Source of the DNA: Pseudomonas asplenii | GTDB taxonomy: Bacteria > Pseudomonadota > Gammaproteobacteria > Pseudomonadales > Pseudomonadaceae | Direction: 5' to 3' | DNA length: 64,000 nt | NCBI RefSeq assembly: GCF_001293465.1 | Contig: NZ_JSYZ01000019.1 | Span: forward strand, 244,966-308,965 | Shown: in pieces, positions 50,428 through 61,172 of the stretch | Numbering within the stretch: the stretch's first letter is position 1 | Layout of the letters: the number at the start of each line of letters is the position of its first letter | Notes under the pieces: generated by a model | The model's input: only the letters and a program-made list of their open reading frames with translations | Database searches by the model: none | What the model was told of the DNA's origin: nothing | Made by a program: the position numbers and the translations under genes

Positions 50428-51903
50428 ATGGCAAGTCCAATTTTACCGGGAACGGGCCTAGGCTCGGGTCTGGATATCGGTTCGATCGTTACCGCGCTGG
50501 TGAACGCCGACAAGTCGGCGAAGCAGACGCAGATCGACACCGCGACAAAAACCAACACACTGAAGATTTCCGGTGTCGCGTCCCTGAAGAGCGCCCTGGC
50601 TGCGTTCCAGAAGACCATGACCGACCTGAGTGCTTCGCTCACCGCGTTCGCCGGTTATACGGCGACCTCGGGTACGGCGACCACGCTGAGCGCGACTGCC
50701 GATAACACCGCCGTTCCAGGCACCTACAACGTTGTCGTGTCGAGCCTGGCCACGGGTTCGAAGGTGGCCAGCGCCGCATTTGCCGGCGGTGCCAGCAGTG
50801 CCATTCCGAGTGGTACCCTGACTATCAGTCAAAATGGCACTAACTACAATGTCGACATCCCGGCCAATGCCACCTTGCAGAGTACCCGGGACCTGATCAA
50901 CAACAAGCTGGCGGGCAATGGCTTCTCGGCCAACATCGTCACCGACAGCAGCGGTGCTTCGCGCATGGTGATCAGTTCGACCACCACGGGTGCGGGCTCC
51001 GACATCAAGGTCAGCGGTATCGCCGGCCTGGAGATTGACGGTACCCAGGTGATGAGCAGTACTCCGTCATCGACGGACTCCGGTGCGGTCAGTGCCCTGG
51101 CCACGGATGCTTCGCTGACCGTCGATGGCCTGAAAGTGACCAGCAAGAGCAATACCGTGACCGGTGCGATCAGCGGCCTGACCCTGAATCTTTTGTCGGC
51201 CGGTGCTCCCGGCGTCGGTGCCAGCTCGACGGTCACCGTGGCGACCAATACCGACGGCCTGCAGAAATCGATCCAGTCGTTCGTCGATTCCTACAACACC
51301 CTGATGAGTACCATCAACTCCCTGTCCAAGGCGACGGCGGATGCCAATGGCAAGCTGACGGTGTCTGCGGCGTTCACCGGTGACTCCCTGCCGCGTTCGC
51401 TGATTTCCGACATTCGCGAGCAGCTTACGGCTCCGGGGCCGGGTGGGGCGCTGTCGGTGCTGTCGCAGTTGGGCGTGTTGACGGTGGCGGGCAGTGATGC
51501 CAGCAATTCCGGTAATCTGTCCCTCGATACCGCCGCGTTCAACAAGGCCATGGCCAAGCCAGGCATGAGCGGTCAGGTGCAGCAGTTGTTCAACGGTACC
51601 AACTCGACCAATGGCCTGTTTTCGCGCATCGGTAACACCCTCGACACCTACCTGGGTAAACAGGTCGCCGGAACCAGCCTGCGTACGGGTGGTTTGCTCG
51701 ACGACCGCAACACCAGCCTGCAGAAGGTGGCCAAGAACCTGACCGAGCAGCAGGCGGCATTGGACTTGCGGGTCGCCAACATGACCAAGACCCTGACGGC
51801 CAAGTACAACGCCATGGATCTGTTGGTCGGGCAGATGAAAGCGACGGCGTCCAGTATCACCTCGTTCTTCACCTCGCTGAACGCGCAACAGTCCGCCAAG
51901 TAA
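50428..51903 (+). CDS. fliD: filament cap protein FliD
   Basis: Hook-associated protein 2 of 491 residues. N-terminal GTGLGSGLDIGSIVTALVNAD and the C-terminal coiled coil with QVAGTSLRTGGLLDDRNTSLQ are conserved; the middle is Ser/Thr/Gly-rich. It forms the cap under which flagellin polymerises and in Pseudomonas binds mucin. GGGAGAGG precedes the ATG. In the 82-base gap after flaG no certain promoter was seen. Confidence 0.95.
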   Translation: MASPILPGTGLGSGLDIGSIVTALVNADKSAKQTQIDTATKTNTLKISGVASLKSALAAFQKTMTDLSASLTAFAGYTATSGTATTLSATADNTAVPGTYNVVVSSLATGSKVASAAFAGGASSAIPSGTLTISQNGTNYNVDIPANATLQSTRDLINNKLAGNGFSANIVTDSSGASRMVISSTTTGAGSDIKVSGIAGLEIDGTQVMSSTPSSTDSGAVSALATDASLTVDGLKVTSKSNTVTGAISGLTLNLLSAGAPGVGASSTVTVATNTDGLQKSIQSFVDSYNTLMSTINSLSKATADANGKLTVSAAFTGDSLPRSLISDIREQLTAPGPGGALSVLSQLGVLTVAGSDASNSGNLSLDTAAFNKAMAKPGMSGQVQQLFNGTNSTNGLFSRIGNTLDTYLGKQVAGTSLRTGGLLDDRNTSLQKVAKNLTEQQAALDLRVANMTKTLTAKYNAMDLLVGQMKATASSITSFFTSLNAQQSAK

Positions 51904-51917
51904 TCTGGGCTGACGCC

Positions 51918-51954
51918 AAAAACCCGGCTACGCTGAATGGCGCGCCGGGTTTTT
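51918..51954 (+). terminator. terminator after fliD
   Basis: AAAAACCCGGC (51918-51928) and GCCGGGTTTTT (51944-51954) are perfect 11-base arms with a 15-base loop, 14 bases past the stop. The A and T ends give a U tract. Confidence 0.88.
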
Positions 51955-51965
51955 GCCTTTCGGGT

Positions 51966-51992
51966 TAAAGTTTTTTGACTCGAAGGCGATAC
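51966..51992 (+). promoter_or_regulatory. probable sigma-28 promoter of fliST
   Basis: TAAAGTTT, 11 bases, then GGCGATAC matches the enterobacterial FliA consensus TAAAGTTT-N11-GCCGATAA fully at -35 and in six of eight bases at -10. It lies just after the fliD terminator and about 41 bases before the fliS ATG. Confidence 0.65.
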
Positions 51993-52032
51993 ACTGGTCA
52001 TACGAACTTTTAGAGTGGCAGCGAGGTACGAC

Positions 52033-52428
52033 ATGAACCCGATGTTAGCCCTTCGGCAATATCAGAAAGTGGGGGCCCAGGCACAGACCTCCGAGGCCAG
52101 TCCTCACCGTCTGGTGCAAATGCTGATGGAAGGTGGCCTGGATCGCATCGCGCAGGCCAAGGGGGCTATCGCGCGCAATGATATCCCCGCCAAGTGCGTG
52201 GCGATCGGCAAGGCCATTGGTATCGTCGGTGGCCTGCGTGAGGGGCTGGACCTGGAGAAGCAGGCGGATGCCCTGGCTGATCTGGACAGTCTCTATGCCT
52301 ACATGATGAAGCGTCTGGCCGAAGCCAACATCAAGTCCGATCCGAAGATCCTTGATGAAGTCGCAGGCCTGCTCAGCACGGTCAAAGAGGGTTGGGACGC
52401 CATTGGCGCGCCCACTCCACAGTTCTAG
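52033..52428 (+). CDS. fliS: flagellin export chaperone FliS
   Basis: FliS of 131 residues, all helical, with the conserved ALRQYQKVGAQAQ, SPHRLVQMLMEGGLDRI and ADLDSLYAYMMKRL segments. It binds the C-terminal end of FliC and keeps it unfolded until export. The ATG at 52033 is preceded by GAGGTACGAC; an in-frame GTG at 52015 is less likely. Confidence 0.95.
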   Translation: MNPMLALRQYQKVGAQAQTSEASPHRLVQMLMEGGLDRIAQAKGAIARNDIPAKCVAIGKAIGIVGGLREGLDLEKQADALADLDSLYAYMMKRLAEANIKSDPKILDEVAGLLSTVKEGWDAIGAPTPQF

Positions 52429-52441
52429 GGAGCACAGCGTC

Positions 52442-52738
52442 ATGAGCCTCGTACTGCAGCGTATCCAGGAAACCCGTGAAGCCTTGGTGAAGGCCCTTGC
52501 CGAGCGTGACTGGGGTAGCATTGCCGAGCTGGACCTTGCATGCCGTGCCTGTATGGAGGATGTGCTCAATGAGGCATCGGTCGATGAGGATGCCTTGCGC
52601 AGTAACCTGGAAGAGCTGTTGCACGTCTATCGACAGTTGCTGGAGACGGCGATGGCGGAGCGGCAGGCGATAGTCGACGAGATGCAGCACCTGCAACAGG
52701 CGCAGAACGCGGCGAAGGTTTACCATTTGTTCGGTTGA
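52442..52738 (+). CDS. fliT: FliT-like flagellar chaperone
   Basis: Protein of 98 residues, predicted as a helical bundle (EALVKALAERDWGSIAELD, ELLHVYRQLLETAMAERQ). Size, helical make-up and its place 13 bases after fliS fit FliT, the chaperone of FliD. Sequence identity to enterobacterial FliT is low, so the symbol is partly based on position. Confidence 0.75.
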   Translation: MSLVLQRIQETREALVKALAERDWGSIAELDLACRACMEDVLNEASVDEDALRSNLEELLHVYRQLLETAMAERQAIVDEMQHLQQAQNAAKVYHLFG

Positions 52739-52772
52739 CACAGGGTTAATCGAAACGTATTGCGCCATAAAT

Positions 52773-52801
52773 TTGACTACGCACGATTTTTTGACTTAAC
52801 T
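52773..52801 (+). promoter_or_regulatory. possible sigma-70 promoter of fleQ
   Basis: TTGACT, exactly 17 bases, then TTAACT. The leader would be about 100 bases. fleQ is known to be sigma-70 dependent in Pseudomonas. A second TTGACT at 52889 lacks a -10. Confidence 0.5.
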
Positions 52802-52910
52802 AGTGCTGTTTTTCCGATTTCAGTCGTCTTTGAAGGTGATAGCCCACCTCGGGCGTCAAGTGTTGCCCATCCATCCCGGGCATCGAGTTGACTAGGGAAG
52901 TTGCTATTGC

Positions 52911-54386
<1,476 letters not shown>

Positions 54387-54387
54387 C

Positions 54388-54428
54388 GCCTGTTTTTCAA
54401 GTTACTGAAAATTGGGCGGTTTTTTTTA
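54388..54428 (+). terminator. terminator after fleQ
   Basis: An imperfect stem (GCC, then TTTTCA paired with TGAAAA, then GGC) with a 6-base loop leads to GG and eight T bases. The T run ends next to the sigma-54 promoter of fleS. Confidence 0.65.
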
Positions 54429-54444
54429 GGCACGGGTATTGCTA
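54427..54444 (+). promoter_or_regulatory. sigma-54 promoter of fleSR
   Basis: TAGGCACGGGTATTGCTA has GG at 54429-54430 and GC at 54441-54442 with 10 bases between, plus GGCAC and TTGC cores. It is 46 bases before the fleS ATG. fleSR is a known FleQ/RpoN target. Confidence 0.85.
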
Positions 54445-54490
54445 AGTCTCCCGCAACCTTCCGTTTAAATGACGGTCAGTCAAGCGAGAG

Positions 54491-55702
54491 ATGACGATGC
54501 CCCAAGCCGCCCAGATGCCTCCTGTCCCCGATGTCGCGGGGCAACCTTCCGTAGAGCAGGCAAGCCGGCTGGGCCTTGAGCAGGCGTTTGCGCTGTTCAA
54601 CCAGATGTCTACGCAACTCACCGATTCCTACAGCATGCTCGAGGCGCGGGTCACCGAACTCAAGGGTGAACTGGCCGTGGTCAGCGCCCAGCGCATGGCT
54701 GAGCTGGCGGAAAAGGAGCGCTTGGCCAACCGTCTGCAGAACCTTCTGGACCTGCTGCCGGGTGGCGTCATCGTCATCGATTCCCATGGTTTTGTCTGCG
54801 AGGCCAATCCGGCGGCCCGCGAGTTGCTTGGCGAGCCGCTGGAAGGCGAGCTGTGGCGCCAGGTGATCGCCCGCTGCTTCGCGCCGCGCGAGGACGACGG
54901 TCATGAGATCTCGCTCAAGGATGGTCGCCGCCTGTCGATCGCCACGCGGTCGCTGGAAGGCGAGCCGGGGCAGTTGGTGCTGCTCAATGACCTGACTGAA
55001 ACCCGTCGTCTCCAGGATCAGCTGGCTCGTCACGAGCGTCTGTCTTCCCTCGGGCGGATGGTCGCCTCCCTGGCCCACCAGATCCGCACGCCGCTCTCGG
55101 CGGCGTTGCTGTACGCCAGCCATCTCAATGAACAGGCCTTGCCGGTGGAAACCCAGCAGCGTTTCGCCGGGCGTCTGAAGGAGCGCCTGCACGAGCTTGA
55201 GCATCAGGTGCGCGACATGCTGGTGTTCGCCCGCGGTGAACTGCCGCTGACCGACCGTCTGACGCCCGCGACCTTGCTGCAGACCCTGCAGGCGGCGGCG
55301 CAGACCCATGTGCAGGGTGTGGCGATCCGTTGGCAGTGCGACAGTCATGACGGCGAGTTGCTGTGCAATCGCGACACCCTGGTCGGCGCACTGCTCAACC
55401 TGATCGAAAACGCCATGCAGGCCAGTGGTGCCGATGTGCGCCTCAAGGTGCACCTGTACAGCCGGGGCAATACCCTGCGCCTGAGCATCAGCGACAACGG
55501 CAGCGGGATCGAGCCGCAGGTGCTGGCGCGCCTCGGCGAACCTTTCTTCACCACCAAGACCACCGGTACCGGCCTCGGCCTGGCGGTGGTCAAGGCTGTC
55601 GCCCGGGCGCACCAGGGCGACATGCAATTACGTTCACGTCCGGGGCGTGGCACCTGCGCGATGTTGTGCCTGCCGCTGATTCCCGGCGCCACGGAGGCAT
55701 AG
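54491..55702 (+). CDS. fleS: FleS sensor histidine kinase
   Basis: Cytoplasmic kinase of 403 residues with no membrane segment. A coiled coil at about 35-85 leads to a PAS domain (about 88-180), the H-box SLAHQIRTPLSAALL, and an ATPase domain with NLIENAMQAS, DNGSGIEP and GTGLGLAVVKAV. It phosphorylates FleR to switch on class III flagellar genes. The PAS signal is unknown. fleR follows with the FleS stop inside its ribosome site. Confidence 0.94.
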   Translation: MTMPQAAQMPPVPDVAGQPSVEQASRLGLEQAFALFNQMSTQLTDSYSMLEARVTELKGELAVVSAQRMAELAEKERLANRLQNLLDLLPGGVIVIDSHGFVCEANPAARELLGEPLEGELWRQVIARCFAPREDDGHEISLKDGRRLSIATRSLEGEPGQLVLLNDLTETRRLQDQLARHERLSSLGRMVASLAHQIRTPLSAALLYASHLNEQALPVETQQRFAGRLKERLHELEHQVRDMLVFARGELPLTDRLTPATLLQTLQAAAQTHVQGVAIRWQCDSHDGELLCNRDTLVGALLNLIENAMQASGADVRLKVHLYSRGNTLRLSISDNGSGIEPQVLARLGEPFFTTKTTGTGLGLAVVKAVARAHQGDMQLRSRPGRGTCAMLCLPLIPGATEA

Positions 55703-55704
55703 TG

Positions 55705-57105
55705 ATGGCGGCACGGATCAGGGTTCTGTTGGTCGAGGATGATCGGGCGCTGCGCGAGGCGCTGGCGGACACCTTGCTGCTGGCCGGGCATGACTTTCGC
55801 GCGGTGGCCTGCGCCGAGGAGGCGTTGCAGGCCGTGGCGCAGGAGTCGTTCAGCCTGGTGGTCAGCGACGTGAACATGCCGGGCATGGATGGGCACCAGC
55901 TGCTCGGCCTGCTGCGGGCCCGCCAGCCATTGCTGCCGGTGCTGCTGATGACGGCTCATGGTGCGGTCGAACGCGCCGTGGAAGCGATGCGTCAGGGCGC
56001 CGCCGACTATCTGGTCAAGCCGTTCGAGCCCAGGGCGCTGCTGGAGCTGGTGGAGCGTCATGCGCTGGGGTTGTCCGGTGCGGCGGAGAGCGAGGGTCCG
56101 GTCGCCGCCGAGCCGGCCAGTGCGCAGTTGCTGGAGCTGGCTGCGCGGGTGGCCCGCAGCGATTCGACGGTGCTGATTTCCGGCGAGTCGGGGACCGGCA
56201 AGGAAGTGCTGGCGCGCTTCATCCACCAGCAATCCCAGCGGGCGGGGCAACCGTTTGTCGCGATCAACTGCGCGGCCATCCCGGACAACATGCTCGAAGC
56301 TACGCTGTTTGGTCATGAGAAGGGTTCCTTTACCGGCGCGATCGCGGCCCAGGCGGGCAAGTTCGAACAGGCCGACGGTGGCACCCTCCTGCTCGACGAG
56401 ATTTCCGAGATGCCCCTGGGGTTGCAGGCCAAGCTGCTGAGGGTGTTGCAGGAGCGTGAGGTCGAGCGGGTCGGTGCGCGCAAGCCGATTGCCCTGGATA
56501 TCCGGGTGGTGGCCACCACCAACCGTGATCTGGCGGCCGAGGTGGCGGCAGGGCGGTTCCGCGAGGATCTCTATTACCGGCTGTCGGTTTTTCCGTTGGC
56601 CTGGCGTCCACTGCGCGAGCGGACTGCCGATATCCTGCCATTGGCCGAGCGCCTGTTGGCCAAGCACAGCGCGAAAATGAAACATGCCGCCGTCAGATTG
56701 TCGCCTGGGGCCCAGGCCTGTCTGGTTGGCTATGCCTGGCCGGGCAATGTTCGCGAACTCGACAATGCGATCCAGCGAGCGTTGATTCTGCAACAGGGCG
56801 GTGTGATCCAGGCCGAGGACTTCTGCCTGGCCGGGCCGATCGGCTGTGCGCCATTGCCGACGGCGCGGGCACCATCGGTAGAGGTGGACGCCAGCGAAAT
56901 GGCGGTGGCGGAATCCGCCGGGGCGCTGGGCGACGACCTGCGTCGACGCGAGTTCCAGATGATCATCGACACCCTGCGCGCCGAGCGCGGGCGTCGCAAG
57001 GAGGCGGCCGAGCGGCTGGGTATCAGTCCGCGTACGCTGCGCTACAAATTGGCGCAGATGCGCGATGCCGGCATGGATGTGGAAGCCTATCTGTTCGCCA
57101 CTTGA
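55705..57105 (+). CDS. fleR: FleR sigma-54-dependent response regulator
   Basis: NtrC-type regulator of 466 residues: receiver domain at 1-125 with Asp in VVSDVNMPGMDG and Lys in LVKPFEP; AAA+ domain with GESGTGKE and the loop GSFTGA; C-terminal Fis-type helix-turn-helix (RRKEAAERLGISPRTLRYKL). It activates hook, rod and junction genes including flgF. The ATG at 55705 follows GGAGG; the frame is open far upstream inside fleS, which is not coding here. Confidence 0.95.
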   Translation: MAARIRVLLVEDDRALREALADTLLLAGHDFRAVACAEEALQAVAQESFSLVVSDVNMPGMDGHQLLGLLRARQPLLPVLLMTAHGAVERAVEAMRQGAADYLVKPFEPRALLELVERHALGLSGAAESEGPVAAEPASAQLLELAARVARSDSTVLISGESGTGKEVLARFIHQQSQRAGQPFVAINCAAIPDNMLEATLFGHEKGSFTGAIAAQAGKFEQADGGTLLLDEISEMPLGLQAKLLRVLQEREVERVGARKPIALDIRVVATTNRDLAAEVAAGRFREDLYYRLSVFPLAWRPLRERTADILPLAERLLAKHSAKMKHAAVRLSPGAQACLVGYAWPGNVRELDNAIQRALILQQGGVIQAEDFCLAGPIGCAPLPTARAPSVEVDASEMAVAESAGALGDDLRRREFQMIIDTLRAERGRRKEAAERLGISPRTLRYKLAQMRDAGMDVEAYLFAT

Positions 57106-57162
57106 GTCGCTTCACCCGTTATACGGTCGTGTATCGGTTTTTATTCGGAGGCGATAAGGAGA

Positions 57163-57179
57163 TGGCACCCTTGTTGCTA
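57163..57179 (+). promoter_or_regulatory. sigma-54 promoter of fliE operon
   Basis: TGGCACCCTTGTTGCTA is a near-consensus -24/-12 element with GG at 57164-57165 and GC at 57176-57177. It lies about 62 bases before fliE, a FleQ/RpoN class II target. Confidence 0.9.
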
Positions 57180-57240
57180 ACACCTCCACTAACCGCTGCA
57201 CGAGTGTCAAAAAATTGCAGGTTGCCGGAGAGAGTAGTTC

Positions 57241-57570
57241 ATGAGCCAGGGTATTGAATTTAATCGGTTGATGTTGGACATGCGCGCCATGCAAATGGAT
57301 GCCATGGCTCAGCCGAAGTCGGCTGTGGCCGCGCCAGAAGTCGCCGGCAGCAGCTTTGCCGATCTGCTCGGCCAGGCCGTCAACAAGGTCAACGATACCC
57401 AGCAGGCTTCGAGCCAGTTGGCCAATGCCTTCGAAATCGGCAAGAGCGGCGTCGACCTGACGGACGTGATGATTGCCTCGCAAAAGGCCAGCGTCTCGTT
57501 CCAGGCCCTGACCCAGGTCCGCAACAAGCTGGTGCAGGCGTATCAAGACATCATGCAGATGCCGGTTTAA
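57241..57570 (+). CDS. fliE: flagellar hook-basal body protein FliE
   Basis: FliE of 109 residues, the usual length. SFADLLGQAVNKVNDTQQAS and the C-terminal SFQALTQVRNKLVQAYQDIMQMPV match the family. It links the MS ring to the rod. GGAGAGAG lies before the ATG. First gene of fliEFGHIJ. Confidence 0.96.
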   Translation: MSQGIEFNRLMLDMRAMQMDAMAQPKSAVAAPEVAGSSFADLLGQAVNKVNDTQQASSQLANAFEIGKSGVDLTDVMIASQKASVSFQALTQVRNKLVQAYQDIMQMPV

Positions 57571-57585
57571 GGGCGAGATTGAGTC

Positions 57586-59367
57586 ATGGCAGAAGCAGTC
57601 GCCGATAACGTACCGGCCAAGGCCGGCGCGACAGAGAGCAAGCCGCTGTTCGGTTTGTCCTTTCTGGAAAACCTTTCCGAGATGACCATGCTGCGTCAGG
57701 TCGGCCTGATGGTCGGCCTGGCTGCCAGCGTGGCGATTGGTTTTGCCGTGGTGTTGTGGTCCCAGCAACCTGACTATCGGCCGCTTTACGGCAGCCTGGC
57801 CGGTATGGATGCCAAGCAGGTCACCGAAACCCTGGCGGCGGCGGACATCCCCTACACCGTTGAACCTAATTCCGGCGCGCTGCTGGTCAAGGCCGAGGAC
57901 GTGTCCCGCGCCCGCCTGAAGCTGGCGGCCGCCGGTGTCACGCCGACCGATGGCACTATCGGCTTCGAAATCCTCGACAAGGACCAGGGGCTGGGGACCA
58001 GCCAGTTCATGGAGGCGACCCGTTACCGGCGCGGCCTCGAAGGCGAACTGGCGCGGACCATCTCCAGCCTGAACAACGTCAAGGCGGCCCGTGTGCACCT
58101 GGCGATTCCGAAGAGCTCGGTGTTCGTCCGTGACGAACGCAAGCCAAGCGCCTCGGTACTGGTCGAGTTGTACCCTGGCCGTTCCCTGGAGCCGGGCCAG
58201 GTGGTGGCGATCATCAACCTGGTGGCAACCAGCGTCCCCGAACTGAACAAGTCGCAGATCACCGTGGTCGACCAGAAGGGCAACCTGCTCTCCGACCAGG
58301 TACAGAACTCCGAGCTGACCATGGCCGGCAAGCAGTTCGACTACAGCCGCCGCATGGAAAGCATGCTGACCCAGCGGGTGCACAACATCCTGCAACCGAT
58401 CCTCGGCAACGATCGCTACAAGGCCGAGGTATCGGCTGATGTCGATTTCAGCGCGGTCGAGTCGACTTCCGAGCAGTTCAACCCGGACCAGCCGGCGCTG
58501 CGCAGCGAACAGTCGACCAGCGAACAGCGCACCGCCAGCAACGGCCCGCAAGGCGTGCCCGGTGCCTTGAGCAACCAGCCGCCGGCACCGGCCTCGGCGC
58601 CGCAGACCACCGGTGGCGCCACCGCCTCGGCCGGCGCGGTGCAGCCTGGCCAGCCACTGCTCGATGCCAACGGGCAGCAGATCATGGACCCGGCCACGGG
58701 CCAGCCGATGCTGGCGCCGTATCCGTCGGACAAGCGTCAACAATCCACCAAGAACTTCGAGCTGGATCGTTCCATCAGCCATACCAAGCAGCAGCAGGGT
58801 CGTCTGACCCGTCTGTCGGTGGCGGTGGTGGTCGACGACCAGGTCAAGGTCAACCCGGCCAACGGCGAAACCACCCGCAATCCGTGGAGCGCCGACGAAT
58901 TGGCGCGCTTCACCCGCCTGGTGCAGGATGCCGTCGGTTTCGACGCCAGCCGCGGCGACAGCGTGAGTGTGATCAACGTGCCGTTCTCCGCCGAGCGCGG
59001 GGAAGTGATCGCCGATATTCCGTTCTACTCGCAACCCTGGTTCTGGGATGTGGTCAAACAGGTGCTGGGCGTGCTGTTTATCCTGGTCCTGGTGTTCGGT
59101 GTGCTGCGTCCGGTGCTGAACAACATCACCAATGGTGGCAAGAGCAAGCAGCTGGCCGGTCTCGGCGACGTCGAGCTCGGTGGCATGGGCGGCCTGGATG
59201 GCGAGCTGGCCAACGACCGTGTGAGCCTCGGCGGTCCGCAGAGCATCCTGCTGCCAAGCCCGAGCGAAGGTTATGACGCGCAGTTGAACGCCATCAAGAG
59301 TCTGGTAGCCGAAGATCCGGGCCGTGTGGCACAGGTCGTCAAAGAGTGGATTAACGCCGATGAGTAA
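57586..59367 (+). CDS. fliF: MS-ring protein FliF
   Basis: FliF of 593 residues. Two membrane segments, at about 38-60 and about 480-500, bound the periplasmic YscJ-like ring-building motifs (YRPLYGSLAGMDAKQV, SVFVRDERKPSASVLVELYPG) and a Pro/Ala-rich loop at about 320-350. The cytoplasmic C-terminus (NAIKSLVAEDPGRVAQVVKEWI) binds FliG. It overlaps fliG by 8 bases. Confidence 0.96.
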   Translation: MAEAVADNVPAKAGATESKPLFGLSFLENLSEMTMLRQVGLMVGLAASVAIGFAVVLWSQQPDYRPLYGSLAGMDAKQVTETLAAADIPYTVEPNSGALLVKAEDVSRARLKLAAAGVTPTDGTIGFEILDKDQGLGTSQFMEATRYRRGLEGELARTISSLNNVKAARVHLAIPKSSVFVRDERKPSASVLVELYPGRSLEPGQVVAIINLVATSVPELNKSQITVVDQKGNLLSDQVQNSELTMAGKQFDYSRRMESMLTQRVHNILQPILGNDRYKAEVSADVDFSAVESTSEQFNPDQPALRSEQSTSEQRTASNGPQGVPGALSNQPPAPASAPQTTGGATASAGAVQPGQPLLDANGQQIMDPATGQPMLAPYPSDKRQQSTKNFELDRSISHTKQQQGRLTRLSVAVVVDDQVKVNPANGETTRNPWSADELARFTRLVQDAVGFDASRGDSVSVINVPFSAERGEVIADIPFYSQPWFWDVVKQVLGVLFILVLVFGVLRPVLNNITNGGKSKQLAGLGDVELGGMGGLDGELANDRVSLGGPQSILLPSPSEGYDAQLNAIKSLVAEDPGRVAQVVKEWINADE

Positions 59368-60379
59368 TAACGCCGCCGTCACCCAGAAGTTGACCCGGGT
59401 CGATAAAGCCGCGATTTTGCTGCTGTCGCTGGGGTCGGCCGATGCTGCACAGGTATTGCGTCACATGGGGCCCAAGGAGGTCCAGCGTGTCGGCGTGGCC
59501 ATGGCGCAGATGCGCAACGTGCATCGCGAGCAGGTCGAGCAGGTCATGAGCGAGTTCGTCGACATCGTCGGCGACCAGACCAGCCTGGGCGTCGGTTCCG
59601 ACGACTACGTGCGCAAGATGCTGACCCAGGCCCTGGGTGAGGACAAGGCCAACGGCCTGATCGACCGCATCCTGCTCGGTGGCAACACCAGCGGCCTGGA
59701 CAGCCTCAAGTGGATGGAGCCGCGCGCCGTGGCCGACGTCATTCGCTACGAGCACCCGCAGATCCAGGCGATCGTGGTGGCCTACCTCGACCCGGACCAG
59801 GCCGGCGAAGTGTTGAACAACTTCGACCACAAGGTGCGTCTGGACATCATCCTGCGGGTTTCCTCGCTGAACACCGTGCAGCCGGCGGCCCTGAAGGAAC
59901 TCAACCAGATCCTCGAGAAACAGTTCTCCGGCAACTCCAACGCGGCCCGTACCACCCTGGGCGGTATCAAGCGTGCCGCGGACATCATGAACTTCCTCGA
60001 CAGTTCGATCGAAGGCCAGCTCATGGATTCGATCCGCGAAGTGGACGAGGATCTGTCGACCCAGATCGAAGACCTCATGTTCGTCTTCAACAACCTGTCC
60101 GACGTCGACGACCGCGGCATCCAGGCGCTGCTGCGCGAGGTCTCCTCGGACGTGCTGGTGCTGGCGCTCAAGGGCTCCGACGAGAACGTCAAGGAAAAGA
60201 TCTTCAAGAACATGTCCAAGCGTGCGGCGGAACTGCTGCGCGACGACCTCGAGGCCAAGGGCCCGGTCCGCGTCAGCGACGTGGAAACCGCGCAGAAGGA
60301 AATCCTCACCATCGCCCGCCGTATGGCCGAAGCCGGAGAAATCGTGCTCGGCGGCAAGGGCGGCGAAGAGATGATCTAA
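59360..60379 (+). CDS. fliG: motor switch protein FliG
   Basis: FliG of 339 residues with N, middle and C domains. DKAAILLLSLG opens the FliF-binding domain, EHPQIQAIVVAYL holds the EHPQ motif of the middle domain, and FVFNNLSDVDDRGIQALLREV is the charged torque helix that meets the stator. The ATG at 59360 lies within the end of fliF. Confidence 0.97.
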   Translation: MSNNAAVTQKLTRVDKAAILLLSLGSADAAQVLRHMGPKEVQRVGVAMAQMRNVHREQVEQVMSEFVDIVGDQTSLGVGSDDYVRKMLTQALGEDKANGLIDRILLGGNTSGLDSLKWMEPRAVADVIRYEHPQIQAIVVAYLDPDQAGEVLNNFDHKVRLDIILRVSSLNTVQPAALKELNQILEKQFSGNSNAARTTLGGIKRAADIMNFLDSSIEGQLMDSIREVDEDLSTQIEDLMFVFNNLSDVDDRGIQALLREVSSDVLVLALKGSDENVKEKIFKNMSKRAAELLRDDLEAKGPVRVSDVETAQKEILTIARRMAEAGEIVLGGKGGEEMI

Positions 60380-60389
60380 GGATCAAGCC

Positions 60390-61172
60390 ATGACTGATCC
60401 AACCGATCTGATCCGCGCGCGAGACGTCAGCGGCTTCGACCTGTGGTCGCTGCCCAGTTTCGACCCGCATGTCGAAGAGCCCGAGCCGGAACCTGAGGAA
60501 GAGCCGCAGGCCGAGATTGAGGAGGTGCCGCTGGAGGAAGTCCAGCCGCTGACCCTCGAGGAACTCGAGACCATTCGCCAGGAAGCCTACAACGAAGGCT
60601 TCGCGGTGGGTGAGCGTGAAGGCTTCCACAGCACCCAGATCAAGGTCCGCCAGGAGGCCGAGGTGGCCCTGGGCGTCAAGCTGGCCAACCTCGAGCGGCT
60701 GATGAGCAACCTGTTCCAGCCCATCGCCGAGCAGGACCAGCAGATCGAGAAAGCCCTGGTGGGGCTGGTCGGGCACATCACCCGGCAGGTCATCCAGCGC
60801 GAACTCAAGAGCGATTCCAGCCAGATCGAGCATGTGCTGCGCGAAGCGCTGAAACTGTTGCCGCTGGAAGTCGATAACGTGCGGCTGTACATCAATCCGC
60901 AGGACTTCGAGCAGGTCAAGGCCTTGCGCGAACGTCACGAAGCGTCCTGGCGCATCGTCGAGGATGAGGCGCTGCTGCCGGGCGGTTGCCGGGTCGAGAC
61001 CGAGCATAGCCGGATCGATGCCAGCGTCGAAACGCGGATCGAACAGGCGATCGCGCAACTGTTCGATCAGATGCACGAACAGTCGCTGCACCCGGCCCAG
61101 CCTGACCTCGAGGTCGACCTGGGTGAATTCCACGTGCCGCTCGGCACTCCGGAACCCGCCGATGCGTCTTGA
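60390..61172 (+). CDS. fliH: flagellar export regulator FliH
   Basis: FliH of 260 residues. After an acidic Glu/Pro-rich stretch (about 28-50) comes a coiled region with EAYNEGFAVGEREGF (the AxxxG-type repeats of FliH are few here) and a C-terminal V-ATPase-E-like domain (RLYINPQDFEQVK, GGCRVETEHSRIDASVETRI). It regulates the FliI ATPase. It overlaps fliI by 11 bases. Confidence 0.94.
   Translation: MTDPTDLIRARDVSGFDLWSLPSFDPHVEEPEPEPEEEPQAEIEEVPLEEVQPLTLEELETIRQEAYNEGFAVGEREGFHSTQIKVRQEAEVALGVKLANLERLMSNLFQPIAEQDQQIEKALVGLVGHITRQVIQRELKSDSSQIEHVLREALKLLPLEVDNVRLYINPQDFEQVKALRERHEASWRIVEDEALLPGGCRVETEHSRIDASVETRIEQAIAQLFDQMHEQSLHPAQPDLEVDLGEFHVPLGTPEPADAS

Noticed and set aside
57112..59382. 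A 756-codon open frame on the minus strand opposite fliF
   Set aside because: It mirrors the codon pattern of fliF, has His/Arg/Gly-rich low-complexity sequence and no recognisable domain. High GC leaves antisense frames open.
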